6,425 nt of DNA, taken from Spirochaetes bacterium RBG_16_67_19. Lineage in GTDB: Bacteria; Spirochaetota; Spirochaetia; SZUA-6; DRHE01. The DNA lies in NCBI GenBank assembly GCA_001829505.1, contig MIBK01000034.1, positions 38,340 through 44,764 of the forward strand, given 5' to 3'. The notes under the pieces are model-generated. The model was not told where the DNA came from. It searched no databases and saw only the letters and a list, made by a program, of their open reading frames with translations. Made by a program: the position numbers and the translations under genes. Below, one piece after another: positions 4,879 through 6,425 of the stretch; position 1 is the first letter of the stretch, and each line of letters opens with the position of its first letter.

Positions 4879-6425
4879 CGCTCCCTCTCCATCACGAGGT
4901 TTTCAAACTCGTCTACGGCGAGCGACCAGCCAGGATGCACCACCACGGTGGTGATGCGCTCCTCCACGATGGCCGGTCCCCCCAGGCGGTGGCCCGGGGA
5001 CAGACGGTCCCGGTCGTACACCGGCACCTGCACGAACCCCCCGCTCTCCTCGAACCAGGCCCTGCGCCGCCCCTTGCGCGCCCCTTCGGCATCCGGCCCG
5101 CCGGCGGGCTTGCGGCCGAGGCCGGTCTTGTCCACCGCCCCCACCGCGGTCACTCTTAGATTTATGACCTCCAGCTCGCTTTCCGGGGTGGCGTAAGTGT
5201 ACAGCCGCTCGTGGGCGGCGTGGAAGCTTTCGGCGATGCCGCCCAGGTGGTTCTCCGCGATCGCGCCGCCGGGGATGGGGATGGTCACCTCGTGGTGCTG
5301 GCCCACGTAGCGCACGTCCAGGTAGCGCAGGAGCGCGGCCCGCTCGCGCTCCACCCGCATCGATAATAGCTCGGCCAGGGCCCGCTCTTCCAGCTGGCGG
5401 ATGGTCTGGTTGAAGGCCGCCAAATCGATGCCGGGGATCACGGCGTTGAAGGTGCGCACGTGGTCCAGGCGGATGTCCGACTCCAGCATGCCCAGGGCGC
5501 AGAACACCGAGGCGGCCCTGGGCACGATCACCGAGCGGCAGCCCACCTCCTCGGCGATGCGGCAGGCGTGCACGGAGCAGGCCCCGCCCGCGCTGACCAG
5601 GGCGTATTCGCGCGGGTCGTGCCCGCGCTGGACCGAGACCACCTTGGCGGCATCGGCCATGCTCTGGTTGATGATGCGGAACACGCCGGCCGCCGCCGCC
5701 ACCTCGTCCAGACCCAGCGGCTCGGCGATATGCCTCTTCATTTCCGCGCGGGCCTTCTCCTCGCTCACCCGCATCTCCCCGCCCAGGAAGTAGTCCTTGT
5801 TCAGGTAGCCCAGGAGCAGGTTGGCGTCCGTGACCGTGGGCTTTTCCCCGCCCAGCCCGTAGCACACCGGGCCGGGGTCCGAGCCGGCCGAGGCCGGCCC
5901 CACCTTCAGCATGCCGCCCCCGTCGATCCAGGCGATGGAGCCGCCGCCGGCCCCGATGGTGTGGATGTCGATCATGGGCTTGGCCAGGCGGTAGCCGGCG
6001 ATCTCCCCTTCGGTGCTCAGGGTCACCCGGCCCTGGCTCACCAGGGTCACGTCGAAGGAGGTGCCGCCCATGTCCATCAGGATCAGGTTCTTCTGCTCCA
6101 GGAGGCCGGCGAAGAACACCGCCCCGATGGCGCCGGCGGCCGGCCCGGACAGCAGGGTGGCCGAGGCGTGCCGGATGGCCGTCTCGGCGGTCATCACCCC
6201 CCCGTTGGAGGCGGTGATGTAGAAGGCCCGCTTCAAGCCGTCGGCCTTCAGCTGGCGTTCCAGGTTGGAAAGGTACACGGTGAGCTTGGGCCCCACGTAG
6301 GCGTTGGCCACGGTGGTGGACATGCGCTCGTACTCGCGGATCTGGGGCAGCACCTCCGAGGAGATGGACACGAACACCCCGGGCAGCTCCCGCTCGACGA
6401 TCCGGCGGATGGCCCTCTCGTGGGC
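4875..6425 (-). CDS. hyuA: Hydantoinase/5-oxoprolinase family, subunit A (partial, N-terminus outside window)
   Basis: This is the ATPase-type A subunit of the N-methylhydantoinase / 5-oxoprolinase / acetophenone carboxylase superfamily, cytoplasmic partner of the B subunit encoded next. The reading frame is open to the window edge: 16 codons upstream of the GTG at 6377 encode a family-like HERAIRRIVERELPG, so that GTG is internal and the true start lies beyond 6425. About 516 residues are present; full-length members are near 680-700, so the N-terminal domain with the first DxGGTxTD motif is missing. Visible family motifs, in fragment numbering: EYERMSTTVANAY (31-43), SGPAAGAIGA (93-102), the phosphate-binding DMGGTSFDV (118-126), GAGGGSIAW (158-166), SAGSDPGP (179-186), and a C-terminal domain with RYLDVRYVGQ (367-376) and a late ELEVINLRV. 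Its stop overlaps the hyuB start by 4 nt (GTGA). The family is clear; the substrate (hydantoin, N-methylhydantoin, 5-oxoproline, lactam or other) cannot be read from sequence. Confidence 0.93.
   Translation of the reverse strand, partial: AHERAIRRIVERELPGVFVSISSEVLPQIREYERMSTTVANAYVGPKLTVYLSNLERQLKADGLKRAFYITASNGGVMTAETAIRHASATLLSGPAAGAIGAVFFAGLLEQKNLILMDMGGTSFDVTLVSQGRVTLSTEGEIAGYRLAKPMIDIHTIGAGGGSIAWIDGGGMLKVGPASAGSDPGPVCYGLGGEKPTVTDANLLLGYLNKDYFLGGEMRVSEEKARAEMKRHIAEPLGLDEVAAAAGVFRIINQSMADAAKVVSVQRGHDPREYALVSAGGACSVHACRIAEEVGCRSVIVPRAASVFCALGMLESDIRLDHVRTFNAVIPGIDLAAFNQTIRQLEERALAELLSMRVERERAALLRYLDVRYVGQHHEVTIPIPGGAIAENHLGGIAESFHAAHERLYTYATPESELEVINLRVTAVGAVDKTGLGRKPAGGPDAEGARKGRRRAWFEESGGFVQVPVYDRDRLSPGHRLGGPAIVEERITTVVVHPGWSLAVDEFENLVMERER
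4884..4890 (-). promoter_or_regulatory. Ribosome binding site for hyuB
   Basis: The minus-strand sequence GGAGAGG lies 5 nt before the GTG at 4878, inside the last codons of hyuA. It supports the GTG start and translational coupling of A and B, which must assemble together. Confidence 0.6.

Larger units (their letters stand above)
1..6425 (-). other. Single operon of six translationally coupled genes
   Basis: All six genes lie on the minus strand. Junctions are: hyuA/hyuB 4-nt overlap (GTGA), hyuB/opine dehydrogenase 1-nt gap, dehydrogenase/carbamoyltransferase 2-nt gap, carbamoyltransferase/ferredoxin 4-nt overlap (TTGA), ferredoxin/AOR 4-nt overlap (ATGA). Co-transcription is therefore very likely, and in most cases each ribosome binding site sits in the coding end of the previous gene. 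There is no space for an internal promoter or terminator outside coding DNA, and no gene-free stretch to describe. Promoter and operon end are outside the window. Confidence 0.85.

Noticed and set aside
4938..4953. Short inverted repeat (CACCAC / GTGGTG)
   Set aside because: It lies in hyuA coding a Thr-Thr-Val-Val-Val-His segment, has no T-run and no position consistent with a terminator or operator; chance in GC-rich code.
3049..5196. A 715-codon plus-strand open frame
   Set aside because: It lies opposite hyuB and the start of the dehydrogenase gene, and its translation is a low-complexity mix rich in Val, Gly, His, Ala and Pro with no family motif. It is typical antisense openness in GC-rich DNA.
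4903..5865. Second long minus-strand frame inside hyuA
   Set aside because: Arg/Gly/Pro-rich translation with no motif, fully contained in hyuA in a different frame.
5883..5898. GC inverted repeat (GCCGGCC / GGCCGGC)
   Set aside because: It is within the conserved hyuA SAGSDPGP region and is explained by Gly/Ala/Pro codon choice; no terminator features.

Overview
The window is a single stretch of tightly packed minus-strand genes, read from the right edge (6425) to the left edge (1). By eye the DNA is very GC-rich, with codons ending mostly in G or C. The tungsten/molybdenum aldehyde:ferredoxin oxidoreductase (AOR) homologue and its four-cluster ferredoxin point to an anaerobic or facultatively anaerobic bacterium. 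Desulfobacterota or a high-GC clostridial lineage would fit, but nothing in the window fixes the taxon.

Layout in transcription order: (1) hydantoinase/5-oxoprolinase-type subunit A (hyuA-like), 6425-4875, 5' end cut by the window; (2) the partner B subunit (hyuB-like), 4878-3118; (3) an opine (octopine/nopaline-type) dehydrogenase, 3116-1965; (4) a carbamoyltransferase resembling the knotted acetylornithine carbamoyltransferase group, 1962-961; (5) a 16-cysteine ferredoxin with a probable TTG start, 964-539; (6) the N-terminal 180 residues of an AOR-family enzyme, 542-1, cut by the left edge. Genes overlap by 4 nt or are separated by 1-2 nt, so the window has essentially no intergenic DNA. 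No promoter, terminator, RNA gene, mobile element, repeat array or CRISPR was found. The operon promoter must lie beyond 6425 and its end beyond position 1.

The gene set suggests an anaerobic catabolic operon for a nitrogenous compound. HyuAB-type enzymes open cyclic amides or ureides in an ATP-dependent way. Opening a hydantoin gives an N-carbamoyl amino acid, and a carbamoyltransferase running backwards (phosphorolysis) could turn that into carbamoyl phosphate plus an amine or amino acid. The opine dehydrogenase could oxidatively split a secondary-amine amino acid into an amino acid and a 2-oxo acid. The ferredoxin and AOR could oxidise an aldehyde intermediate, with electrons going to ferredoxin. 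The individual family assignments are well supported by motifs. The pathway linking them is inference, and I do not recognise this six-gene combination as a described system.
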